Source: Eonycteris spelaea (Eukaryota; Chordata; Mammalia; Chiroptera; Pteropodidae). Taken from it: DNA of 64,000 nt. This document shows, one piece after another, positions 54,191 through 64,000 of the stretch. The stretch lies in NCBI GenBank assembly GCA_003508835.1, contig PUFA01000014.1, positions 1,928,501 to 1,992,500 of the forward strand, in the 5' to 3' direction. The notes below the pieces were generated by a model. That model made no database searches. It worked only from the letters and a program-made list of their open reading frames with translations, and was not told where the DNA came from. A program made the position numbers and the translations under genes. The stretch's first letter is position 1; each line of letters starts with the position of its first letter.

Positions 54191-55194
54191 TCCTGCCGCA
54201 CGCGCATTGCTTTTTGCCTCTTATAATGTCACTGCAGTGAGGGAGCCCGTGAGTGCAGGACTCGAGCCAGCACCATGGCTGGAGGACGTCCCCCGGGCGG
54301 GACGCTGGCTAGGACACCTCCCCGTGTCCCCCGAGCCACAGCGGGTCCTTAGTAGACATCACCATTTCGTGCGTGGGATCCGAGGTGCAGAGAAGCGAAG
54401 CCTCCGAGCATCGTCGTGGGCGCGATGTCACCAGAGCGTGTGCACGGGTGAAAGCCACCGTCACTGCCCCGTTGTGCAGAGCGACCCTCACGCTAAGCGA
54501 GAGTCACACGGATCAACCTCGGTGGAGCCAGGGCCTAAACCCGGCTCACTGCTGCCGGGAGACAGACTCTGAAACGCCGAGAAATGCTCGTGACATTCCC
54601 GCCAGGCCAGGACGCTGTGCTGCAAACCAGCCCACTCCGCACGCGGGGTGCTCCCCGGGCACCGTGACATAATTCCTCACGTCGACTTACATGTACCGCT
54701 GGCCGCAGAACTGAACCCCACGAGCGCTGACGAAACTGCCCACCAGGGCCCAGTCTGCCCCCTGCACAGAGGTCTCTCCCCTAGGGAGCCAGCAGACGCT
54801 GGTCGATAACTCAGATGGAAACAAACGAAGTCACAGCTCGTGTTGCTGCAAGACCCACAGGTAGGCAGAAGACTGTGCAGCCGATCAGGAAGCTGGAGCC
54901 GAAGAGAACATGGCGTTGAACTCAGCGCTGTGCCCGCTGTGCTGAGCCCTCCTGGCCTCTGGGAAGCGCAGCACCTTCGCGGGGCCTGTGCACCGCCCCC
55001 GACGTTGAGACACTCTGCCCTACCACAACCGAGTCCCCCTTTCCGCCATAATGGTCGCAAGTCCTTATTGATAGGCAGAGAGGGGTCCCTTCCTCACAAA
55101 CCCCGTAAAGGAGGATTCTGCGTGACTATTTTAGACAACACCGGGGCTTAGCGTAACGAGATTTCTCAAGGCAAGAAATGCCAGTTTCATAGCT
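54191..55194. other. Unassigned GC-rich sequence
   Basis: A degraded antisense MIR may lie near 54355-54470 (GAGGTGCAGAGAAGCGAAGC, GCGCGATGTCACC). No exon is recognised. Confidence 0.35.
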
Positions 55195-55590
55195 GGAATA
55201 GTCCCCTGAGGGTGCAAGAGTTACGTCCCCCAAATTTACATACGGAAGTCCCCAAACTCCAGTTCCTGAGAATGCAGTCGGCTTTGAGATTGTCTTTAAA
55301 GAGGTGATTAAAATTAACATAAGGCCCTTGGGGTGGGACCCTGATTTAATATGACCAGTGTCCTTATAAGAGAGACTCCAAGGCCACGTCTTTAACCGTG
55401 TAAAGAAGCGACAAGAGAGTGGCCGTGTGCACACCAAGGAATGAGGCCTCAGAGGAAGCCAGCCCTGCCAGCACCTAGATCTTGGGCTTTCAGCCTGCAG
55501 GACTGTGAGCAAACAAATGTCTGTAGTCTAAGGCCCCAGCCTGCAGGATGTAGTTATGGCCGCCCAGGCGGACTGAGGGAGACTCCGCGA
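55195..55590 (+). mobile_element. MLT1-like solo LTR, sense, near full length
   Basis: CGTCCCCCAAATTTACATAC, GGAAGTCCCCAAACTCCAGT, GTCTTTAAAGAGGTGATTAA, AGTGTCCTTATAAGAGAGAC, CACCTAGATCTTGGGCTTTC, CAGGACTGTGAGCAAACAAA, then TTATGGCCGCCCAGGCGGAC. The clearest MLT1 LTR in the window. Confidence 0.9.
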
Positions 55591-57200
55591 TAGACAGTCG
55601 GGGTTCGGAGCAGGAAGTGGAACTGCCCAAAGAAAACCTGAGTCCGTTCCACACTCTTACGAAGGACCAGCCTTGAAGGCGAACTCCTGGGCCGTCCACG
55701 GCACTCTGGTCTCCACGAGCCAAACCTAAGCGGTGGTGGAAACCGCCAAGGCCCTTCGTCCAGCCCCAGCCCCACCCGGCCTGTCGCTCGAGCCGTGGGC
55801 CTGTCCCTGCTTCTCCTCCAGCCAAGTCCGTCCCAGCCTTCACCTCCTGACTCTCCACCCCCGCCCCCGCCCCCACACACAGCTAAGCTCCGGAACTGAA
55901 GCCACCTTGATCCTTCGGGCCTTCAAGTCTAATGCCACTGACCTTCTCTGGATAGCGCCAGGCCAGCTTCCAGTGCCTTCCTGTGAGCTTCCAGGCCTGG
56001 TCTCCTGCGTGTAACACCCCCGGCCTGCTCCCTTCTTCCGAGCCACCCCCTCATGACCCTCGCCGCTCTGCAGACCAGCTGGAGACCCTGCCAAGTCCCC
56101 TCTTGCCTTTGTCTGTTTCCTTTGCAGCCACCAGTCACCACAGAAAACTTGAATCCCACTGGATCCCTTCATCCCTTCCTTAAAAAGTGATCCCCCAAAC
56201 AGATCGATCCCCCCAAAAAAGCCGAGGGAGCCGAAACACTCCGGCGAAGTGGGTGCTGCTAAAATGTTTAGCGACTGGTTGAAAGGTCTCCGGAGGAAGA
56301 ATCGGTTCAGTGGCTTGGGCTTTGTGTTAGCTGTGATCCCCGCAGGCACGTCACACCAGGGCCTGTGTGTGCCAACTGTCCGCCCAGCGGAGGGCCAGGC
56401 TTGGACTCGGTCCAGATTCTCTCTGGCGCTGGGACGGACTGCCCCGGGGGGCTTGCCCGCAGACCCACCTGTTGTGAACGCTCCTCGTGCAAGCACCCAG
56501 GCGTGTGCGGCCACTGGCCCAAGTGGATGGACCACTGCCAAGACTGTGATTTGAAGGAGGCCTTGGGGCCACTGTGCCCCAACATTTCCCCACAGGGACA
56601 GGCCAGCGCTTGGGCTGGGCGCGAATGCCTGTCGTGTGAGCCACAGGGGCCTGGTCTCCCCAGTCACCCAACAGGAGGCCTCAGCCATCCCTACTGTGCT
56701 TCCCGTCCAGCCCAGAGCCGGAATGCAGGGCAGGGTGAGGGGGTGGGTGCCGCGGGGGGAGGCTGGAGCACACGGGGAGGGTCTCCCTCCCCCCACCCCC
56801 ACGCCCTGGCAGAGTCAGACCCTCTCCAGACTCCACATCACGTTGGGCAGTGGCCATCAGATGATGGGCGGGTCCTTCAGGAAGATGCAGGGAGCTCAGA
56901 GTTGAGACCAAGTGCCAAGGGGCCCAGAGGAGGAGGGAAGGGGACCAGAGGAGCCTGCCACACAGGGGGCCCAGGAGGCGCCATGCAGGGGATGCGAGCG
57001 CTGAGATGAGGAAGGAGGAACTTTGCAAGTCCCCTGGCCACGCTTTCTGTGGATGAGCGGCCTTCGTGAAAGGGCGAGACCGACCACCCCCTTTTTAACC
57101 CCGCAGTCTCCCCTAAAAAGCCCCCCTCGGGCCAGGCAACCCCTACTCTGCTCTTCTCACTCCCAGCTCTCCCCTGCTGGCCCCACGATTGTCAAACAGT
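55591..57200. other. Unassigned 1.6-kb segment of distinct character
   Basis: CpG-poorer than its neighbours, and it follows directly on an LTR. A 320-codon frame is open on the minus strand (55840-56802), and frames on the plus strand overlap it. One plus-strand translation near 56250-56330 has a basic-then-hydrophobic stretch, and another near 56460-56640 is Cys-rich, but I cannot match either to a family. It may be a decayed unrecognised retroelement or unique DNA. Confidence 0.35.
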
Positions 57201-57802
57201 GAGGCTGCGAAAGCCTTGAACGATTAAAAAACAGGACACACGAGGTCAGGGAGAATCTCCAAATACCTCTCCAGCGTTCATAGCTCTGTTATAGGTTTGG
57301 AATATAAGACGTGAATATTTATTTTTTAAGAAGAAAATCTGTTGAAAAGATGTAACGCTGAGTAACTCCCCAGGGATTGGGGAATCGATCACATAAACCA
57401 TCTCCTTTTTCCCTTTTCTAAAGAAATTGAGTAATTACGGTGCTGCTAAATGCAAAGTATTCGGTGCACTGTCTGGCTGCTGGTTTTCTACAGGAGACAC
57501 CTGCTCGCCTCAGAAGGCTATTGGCTTCTCACCCCCACAGTGAGCAGGAGGCGCGCGCGGGAGAGAACGTGCCAGGACTCCAGTTACCTGAAGCTCCGTG
57601 TCCCGGTTCTTCAGATAAGCAAATTATAGAAATCATTGTTCATCCACTGGTCCAGATGGATGCAATAAACCGAGATCAAATAGGATGCAGAGAAAGCAGA
57701 TAAGCCGATGTTAGATGAACAAGCCAAGCCAGCTTTCACTCGCTGAAGAGCAGAGGCATCAAACGGCATTGAGGAAAGGTTGCATGACTTCTCTATGGAA
57801 GA
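57201..57802. other. AT-richer unassigned sequence
   Basis: 57.22-57.46 kb and 57.6-57.72 kb are AT-rich, repeat-free and conserved-element-like (GAATATTTATTTTTTAAG, TAAGCAAATTATAGAAATCA). Nothing is identified. Confidence 0.33.
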
Positions 57803-57854
57803 TGGGGCGAGGCACTCACCTGCAGCTCTGGGGCGAGGCACTCACCTGCAGGTC
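57803..57854. repeat. 26-bp tandem duplication
   Basis: The unit beginning TGGGGCGAGGCACTCACCTG occurs twice head to tail (57803-57828, 57829-57854) with one mismatch. Confidence 0.93.
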
Positions 57855-58539
57855 TTCACGTTTGCATGCCATGCTATCCATATGGAGACATTAAAAACGC
57901 TGTTGGTACTTAATATCTCCATCGTTTATGTAATTACATTAAACTGTTGTACTTTCTCATTGTGCTATTTTTAATTTTGATGTATAATCATGCCAATCTA
58001 CTCCAAAATCCTAACTTCATTAACTGTACATAGAGAATATTCTGAAAACATTATCATTAAGAGCATGACGTATTTGTCACCACACGATGGTACAAGAAAG
58101 AGGTGAGAATGGCCCTTAATATTTAAATCATGCAAAGGGAAATTATGATTTTTTAATATTAATGTATATGGTTTTTAACATAAAATGTTTTGAGGATTTT
58201 AGAATAGAGCATCAATTTTCTTAGAAATTGAAAATTTTTATGTAAAATCTACCAAAATTGTATTACTATAAAATCTAACTACCCGAGTATAAGAATTCAC
58301 ATATCATGTCATTATTTCTTCATATCAAAAACATTTTATTTGATAATCTAAGTTAAGTTTATAAGCCATATAAAATGATATATTTAACAAAAATTCTTGA
58401 ATTGTTAAGAAATACGTACCAAGAGAGAATATGAACTATGTCGCAGCACACGACGCTTTCCAAAATTTAAATTTCTCTATGTTTAAAACACAAACATTTT
58501 AAAAACACGATGGAGACCTCCAGTTTTAATACAGAAGAG
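57855..58539. other. Strongly AT-rich unassigned sequence
   Basis: Very AT-rich. It may be the 5' continuation of the old L1 that follows or unrelated DNA. No diagnostic L1 word is recognised here. Confidence 0.35.
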
Positions 58540-58867
58540 TAAAGGAGATAGTTCGACCCTCTTGCAAAAGCAACTTGCAAGTTTTGACAAAATTCAAAGG
58601 CATAGGTAACCCCAAACCATCATGTATAAAGAACGGAAGTGAAACGTAGTGACGATCAGACTGCAGACTGAGACAAGGCTGAGAGGGCAAAGGCCCAAAG
58701 AAAGTAGCATCCTCTTAGGGCAAACCAAGCTCCTGCTCGGAAATGGCAGACAGCTATTATAACTGGAAAAAGCAATAACTAAAAGGTTATATGTAGCAGA
58801 ACCTATGGGTTATATCCACAACAGGGCTCAGACAAAAATGAGCAGCTTCATAGATGATATAGGATCG

Positions 58868-58896
58868 ATGATGATAGATGATAGATGATAGGTAGG

Positions 58897-58944
<48 letters not shown>

Positions 58945-59042
58945 CGGATGATAGATAGATAATGGATGATAGATGAGAGATAGATAGATAGATAGATGAT
59001 AAATAGATGATATATAATAGATACATAGATGATAGAGACAGA
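58868..59042. repeat. GATA tetranucleotide microsatellite, interrupted
   Basis: GATA/GATG units over about 175 bp, with a pure (GATA)n core near 58899-58944. It lies inside the old L1. Confidence 0.96.
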
Positions 59043-59407
59043 TAAACAGAAAAAAAATACATAAATAGTTCATCCAAAGAAAGACGATAGAAAGTAGGTA
59101 AGAAAATAAAGCCAGTATTAACAGAAGGAAGGACTTGGTTAGTATAAAATGTGAAATTAATTAATTAGAAAACTGAAAAATGATAGAAAAGATAAATCCA
59201 AGAGCTCAAAGAAATCAATAAATAAGTCAACCATTAATTAGCCTAATTTTAACAAATAAAACACAAATAAACACTATAAGAATTGATAAGAGGAGGAATT
59301 TTATAAATCATAAGAGACAACTTTTCTGAACGCTATGTGGCTCAAACTAAGAATCGGAGTTGAAGAGATGATTTTCTGGAAAACATAAATTACCAAAATT
59401 CACAGCC

Positions 59408-59448
59408 AAAAAACAAAAAAAAAAAAAGAGAGAGAGAGAGAGAGAGAA
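59408..59448. repeat. A-rich then GA repeat
   Basis: AAAAACAAAAAAAAAAAAAG followed by (GA)n, inserted within the L1 fossil. Confidence 0.9.
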
Positions 59449-60600
59449 TTCTAAGTAGATCAATTACTCTACAGGAAATAGAGGAAATCATTAAAGTGCT
59501 AATACCTCCCCCAAAAAAGGAGCTTAGGTGATTTGACAGAGAAGTCTATCAAACCTGGAACACAGGCAGCTCCAGTGCTCTTCGGGCTGTTCCAGAGCGT
59601 GTGAAATCAGGAAGGCTGGCAACTCTGTTCACACCAGCATAACGTCGACCGATGACAAGGGCAGTGAAGAGAGCATGAAAAGACAAAACCCCGTTTATGA
59701 ATATCAGTGCAAAATTCTTAACCAAATAGCAAACAACACGCAATGACCAAGCGACAGTAATCCCAACAGGTGAGAATGATTAAAATGTACTGAGCACATT
59801 AACATAAATGATCTTACTCTTAAATATACTACAGGTGGATGATTCTTCAGTATGATATAAAGATATAACATCTATACGAATCATGTCATTAAGCACGTTT
59901 ATATATACTTAGAGTTTGTGTGTGTGTCAATCCAAAAGTTAGCATTAAGTTTACCAGAAAAACCAGTGCCTTTGAATTCAGTCAAAAAAAAAAGTTATGT
60001 AAGAATGCCCATTGTCACGATTATTGGCATTGTTCTAAAGGCAATAGACCATCTCATTTGATAAGAGAGATTTATATGAAATATAAAAGTTAGAAAAAAG
60101 AAATGCAGATTATATTACCTCTAACATGGAAAATACAAAGGAATCATTGAAAAACCAACAGAAACAATAAGAAAATTTAGTAAGATGTCTAGATGCAAAT
60201 TTTATAGCCAGAAGTCAATTATTTTTATAAAATAATAGCTAGTTTGATGAGATTCAATATACCACTATGGATTGAGGCCATATTGAACTTCAGCATACGA
60301 TCCTAAATGCAAATAGCATAGCACTGAACTGTGTATATGTAGTTTAGAGATCCATATATCATTTGCATCCCTCCTCCCTCCCTCAAATAAACTATGTTGA
60401 CAGTAAGCTTATATATGCATAGACTAATTCTAGAAGGTTACACAAAAAACATCTAATTCTGGTCACCTCCGAAGAAGGAAATCTGGTGACAGAGAATCAG
60501 AAATTGGAGTCTCACTTTTCACTTCATTCTCTTCATGGTTTTGAATGTTGAATCATATGCATACAAGAACTATCTAAGATATAAATAAATTCTATTTTAA

Positions 60601-60880
60601 TCAATATGAAGGGAATATACACTTATTGGCAGTGTTTCTCATCTTATGGTTAGTTTTTAAGGATTCTTATCTTTGGAGCCTTCAAATGTTCATAAAAAAA
60701 AATAATAAAACTCTGGGTCTCAAAACTCCTATCTTGGCAATTGTTGAAAAAAAGTAATAGCCATTCTAATAGTTATTCTCTTATGAAAACATTTAAAGTT
60801 GTTTTAAACAACCAAAAAAGCAGTGTCGTTTGTTCATGTTGTTTTTAACCTCAAAACGTGTTCGCGTCATGATGTCACAT
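60601..60880. other. AT-rich unassigned sequence
   Basis: Nothing recognised beyond short A-tracts. Confidence 0.35.
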
Positions 60881-60899
60881 CATCTCATCCGTTGTCAGC

Positions 60900-61150
60900 T
60901 CTTGCCTTCTTCAGAATGGAGGTGGGTGGTCTGCCTGTCACCCAGGCACCCAGACCACCAGGACTGCAAGCCCAGTGCTACCACTTACCAGCTGGTGACC
61001 CTGAGCAAATTCTTAACCTCCTCCTCCTCCTTCCCCATCCGTAAAATGAAGATACTGTAGTTTCCTCGTGATAAGCTTATTGTGGGGATTACCATGTTAA
61101 TAATTCTTGTAGGACTCACCCCAAAACGACTAGCCCACAGTGCAGGGTCT
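60900..61150 (+). mobile_element. MIR SINE, sense
   Basis: AAGCCCAGTGCTACCACTTA, CCAGCTGGTGACCCTGAGCA, AATTCTTAACCTCCTCCTCC, CCCCATCCGTAAAATGAAGA, TATTGTGGGGATTACCATGT. The core and the part after it are both present. Confidence 0.88.
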
Positions 61151-61954
61151 ACGTTATTTTTCAGATCTGGGTCTCAGTTCAGTTCTTTTGAAGAGCTGTC
61201 TCGGGTCGCCTGCCGAAGGGGGCTGAGCCCCGGTGTGCATGTGTGGCTTCGCTCTCTTGGTACCAACTCCCTGTCTGTGGCTTCTGTGTGTGGGAAGGCA
61301 AGACAACCAGAAACCTGAGCTCTGCTTCTGAGTTTGGCGCAAAGGGAACCCACAGCTTGTGGACTTCTCGTATTTTAAAATTCTTACTCTCAAAATGAAA
61401 ACCACAGGTTTTCCAACTGGGTCAGTGAGGCAGCAGATCACTTAGCAAAATCATTTGTCCCTTAGAAGCTTCATACTGATTTCTGTAGAGAAAATCAGGC
61501 TATTAGAATGCAGACTAACGATCTCCTCCTCACCCCTGAGACAGCCATTAAATACGAGCCGCGGGTCTATTTTTTGCTACTACGACCGATCGCCCGGTGC
61601 TACGAGAAGGAGATGAAGGAAATAAGAACTTAGGACATTAGCTGATTCTTCCACAAACACAAACTGAGCCCCCAGCTAGTGCCGGGTGGCTGTGCCAATT
61701 GTCGAATATGCAGAAAGGAAGCCGGGGGTCGCTCGTGAGCAACGCGCCGTCTAGGGCCTCCTCTGCTGTGCCAATAACCAGCGTTTTAAGATTAAAGAGG
61801 GTTTGGTTTGGTATCACATTTGAATTGTGGAAAATGCACCTTTCCTAGATATTTTCTTTACAAATCCTGGTATCCATCTGCATAACGAAACACCGGCCCC
61901 AAATCTTGCCCAGAATACACGTCACTCAAAAGGCAGTCACGTGCCCTGTGCCCA
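61151..61954. other. Unassigned non-coding sequence
   Basis: Mixed composition. A short L2-like word (GAGCCCCCAGCTAGTGCCGG) lies near 61667. No gene is recognised. Confidence 0.35.
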
Positions 61955-62140
61955 TGGCCCACTGCTCCCCTTTTCTCTCCTCAGCACTCTGGGGACCCCT
62001 TCCATCTATTACAATGGAGCCCCTGATCCCTGGGAGGCCCCAAGTCCCTTAGGACACCAACCACATGGCCCTTGATCACTATATTCTCAGCACCAAGTGC
62101 AAGGCACTTCACAAGTGGTTGATGAGGGAACGAAGGAGCT
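61955..62140 (+). mobile_element. L2 LINE 3' end, sense
   Basis: AAGTCCCTTAGGACACCAAC, CACATGGCCCTTGATCACTA, TATTCTCAGCACCAAGTGCA, AGGCACTTCACAAGTGGTTG, ATGAGGGAA matches the L2 3' end (GCTCCTTGAGGGCAGGGACC, GTATCCCCAGCACCTAGCAC, AATGTTTGTTGAATGAA). Confidence 0.6.
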
Positions 62141-64000
62141 TCCTCTTCATCCAGCTTGCCCCGATCCCACATGGGCTCTGTCTGGCGGGTCACCACTGAG
62201 GCTTCTCACAGGTAAGGACGCTGGCCATCACGACAATCTAGCAAACAGTGGTCCTCGGCAGGTCATCTTTAGGCCATGTCACCCTCTAATCGATGCACAT
62301 GATGCTCTAAAATTTAGTTAGAAACCGAACATTTGTATTCCATAAAAAGATTTTTTCTTTAGAGCAAACAGGATAAAAAACTCTAAGACCAGCCAAGCCT
62401 ACAGCAGCGGCGTGCCAGTGAAGGTCTCTGCCACGAATTTACTGTCAGGGAACTATGAGCGATTCCCTTCTGTCTTTGAAAGAATCAACCCGAAACCCTA
62501 ATGTGAACACATAAGCAAATGAGCCGAAGGGAGGTGGCCTGGACCGAAAGAGTCACCACCAACCCGAAAAGGAGCTGAGCTGTCTGTGGACACCGAGTCT
62601 GCACAGTGTGACCAGAAACAGGCCAGCGCGACGAAGGCGCTGCTCAGCCGTCCGGCACCGCCCCCCGCCTGTGGCTCCCTCGCCTCTCTCATCTCCTCCC
62701 TTCTGCAATAGTTTGGCCACTTTTCTATGCCCTTGATCATATCAATACCGACAGGAAGGGTGGGGTGGGGGGGCAAAAACAGATGACATCACATCCCCCT
62801 TTTTTCTGGTGGTATTTCTCATAAAAGGCTCGAGGGGAAAGACTGAATTTTACAGCTGAAATGAGGGCTTCGAATAACCCCAGGGCCACCTTACTCATGC
62901 GGCGGCCCTCCCTGTCCCCAGGACACGTCTGACACAAGCCACCACGGACACCCCGGCCTCCGCGGTTGCCCAAAGTGCTGGACATTTTGAGAAATAAGAG
63001 AGGGCCACGGGTTGGAACCCTGCCCGCAAGAAGATTTTCATCTCTTGAAATTAAACTGGGTCAACGTAGATGACAAAACGATGGGCTGTTAAGATAGTTC
63101 AACGGGATGCTCACAGCCGCAGAACGCAGCTGTTTCGGGGGCTCCGAGGGCCGGGCGCGCGCGCCGTCCAGCCGGCTCGCACTCTCATCCTCAGGTCGTC
63201 CCCAGGCTGAGCGAGACCCAGCCGAGGGTCTGAACTCCGCCTTCCCTCACGCCGGACTTGGGAGCGATGGTTCTGCAAGGTGCAGACAGGTTGGTGACAG
63301 AAGACAGCCCCAGACATTGCACTAACAGACGCCCGGGGAGCCCGGCACCTCGGGCAACGCCAGCCTCAGCAGCAATGAATGTCTCGAGCCACCAAGCCAT
63401 CCTCCCGGGAACCAGAGGCCCCATCCCGCCCCATGGTCACTCTCTGGCCTCTGCCCCACCCCCCAAAGAACGCCACATCAAGGGCACTTTGTCGAAGAAT
63501 GGGAAAACTTTGCTGAGTTGAAATCTAAGTCTGTGATATTCACAGGTTATAATCTACTGCCTCCTCCTTTTCTTTGCATGTACATTGAGTTTTTTGAAAA
63601 GGCCACTATTTAAGACAAAGGGCTCAGATTTACAGCCAGTCTCTTCCTCATAAATCACACCTGCAGGATGGCGCTCGGGGCCCCAAGGCGCAGTGGCACT
63701 TACCTTTTATAAATGACTTGGACCCACCTCCCACCGTGAGGCAGCCTACCGGGGTCCCAGGCTTCCCTCCCCACTCACTCTTCCATTCCTCTTACTCTTC
63801 ACAGGGACTCCAGCCCCTGCTTGTGCAAGCATGCCAGTCCCGTTCTGTTTTGGGTTTTTTTGTTGTTTAAATTAAGGAATGTCAAAATTAAAATCTATGG
63901 CTCTCCCCGCCCTATACTTGGCTGGCTCTGGAAATTCCGCTGTGCCCCTTGTCCCCTCCTTATAAGCACAGTTCCTTTAAGTGTCTTACCTGGAGGTGCA
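62141..64000. other. Unassigned non-coding sequence to window end
   Basis: Mixed composition. It contains a G-rich word near 62758-62775 and a CpG-bearing patch at 63.11-63.26 kb. No repeat family, exon or RNA gene is recognised. Confidence 0.4.

Larger units (their letters stand above)
58540..60600 (+). mobile_element. Ancient L1 (L1M/HAL1-type), sense, decayed
   Basis: Fragments of L1 ORF2-derived sequence, in consensus order: AAACATAAATTACCAAAATT (near 59380), GGCTGGCAACTCTGTTCACACC-like and ACCCCGTTTATGAATATCAG (near 59690), CAAAATTCTTAACCAAATAG (near 59710), AAGAATGCCCATTGTCACGA (near 60002), TAGTAAGATGTCTAGATGCA. The old-L1 type 3' end TTCATGGTTTTGAATGTTGA lies near 60530. Many stops and indels, so inactive. 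The part before 59.1 kb is assigned with less certainty. Confidence 0.75.

Noticed and set aside
55840..56802. 320-codon minus-strand frame
   Set aside because: No recognised family. Plus-strand frames overlap it. Reported only as part of an unexplained segment.
60193..60314. Two ATGCAAAT octamers
   Set aside because: Both lie inside the decayed L1 and are likely fossil L1 sequence.
1..64000. CRISPR array, operon, prophage, tRNA or rRNA genes
   Set aside because: The repeats are microsatellites, minisatellites and mammalian transposons. No bacterial gene organisation, tRNA clover-leaf or rRNA segment was recognised.

Overview
The window reads as non-coding DNA from a placental mammal. I find no protein-coding gene, tRNA or rRNA in it that I can defend. 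The assignment to a placental mammal rests on the interspersed repeats. MIR and L2 copies occur throughout, there are at least nine solo LTRs of the MaLR/MLT1 type, and one long decayed L1 lies at 58.5-60.6 kb. All are old and diverged. I see no young lineage-specific SINE (no primate Alu, carnivore, equine, porcine or bovine SINE head), so I cannot name the species. The many open frames in GC-rich parts are low-complexity Gly/Pro/Arg/Ala translations open on both strands at once, as expected by chance at high GC.

Layout. 0-2.4 kb is GC-rich with a strong CpG island at about 1.08-1.66 kb, the best promoter candidate. 2.4-14 kb alternates AT-rich, conserved-element-like blocks with old MIR/L2/MLT1 copies. 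14-14.5 kb holds TC and GAAA microsatellites. 15-25.4 kb is a long CpG-rich stretch ending in a GC-box minisatellite (25.14-25.43 kb). 25.7-34 kb mixes AT-rich blocks, three MLT1 LTRs, CA/TG/GA microsatellites and an L1 3' end. 34-37.5 kb is CpG-rich and contains a 93-bp inverted repeat with about 96% arm identity. 37.6-42.9 kb is AT-richer, with L2, MIR and LTR fossils next to one another. 43-45.4 kb is CpG-rich with an 18-G run. 45.6-57 kb alternates again and carries a 71-bp direct repeat (53.18 and 54.07 kb), a CpG-rich 11-bp minisatellite (51.64 kb) and two MLT1 LTRs. 57.2-62.1 kb is strongly AT-rich and dominated by the old L1. 62-64 kb has no recognised feature.

Interpretation. Frequent AT-rich islands with homeodomain, POU and SOX-like words, few recent insertions and no genes would fit a regulatory gene desert. 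Weak CpG depletion, minisatellites and microsatellites would fit a GC-rich, high-recombination (for example subtelomeric) location. Both are inferences from composition only. Cross-species alignment and RepeatMasker are the decisive tests. I did not find a convincing undescribed biological system. The most unusual structures are the 93-bp inverted repeat, the 71-bp direct repeat pair, a 20-bp perfect palindrome and a SOX/POU-like composite site.
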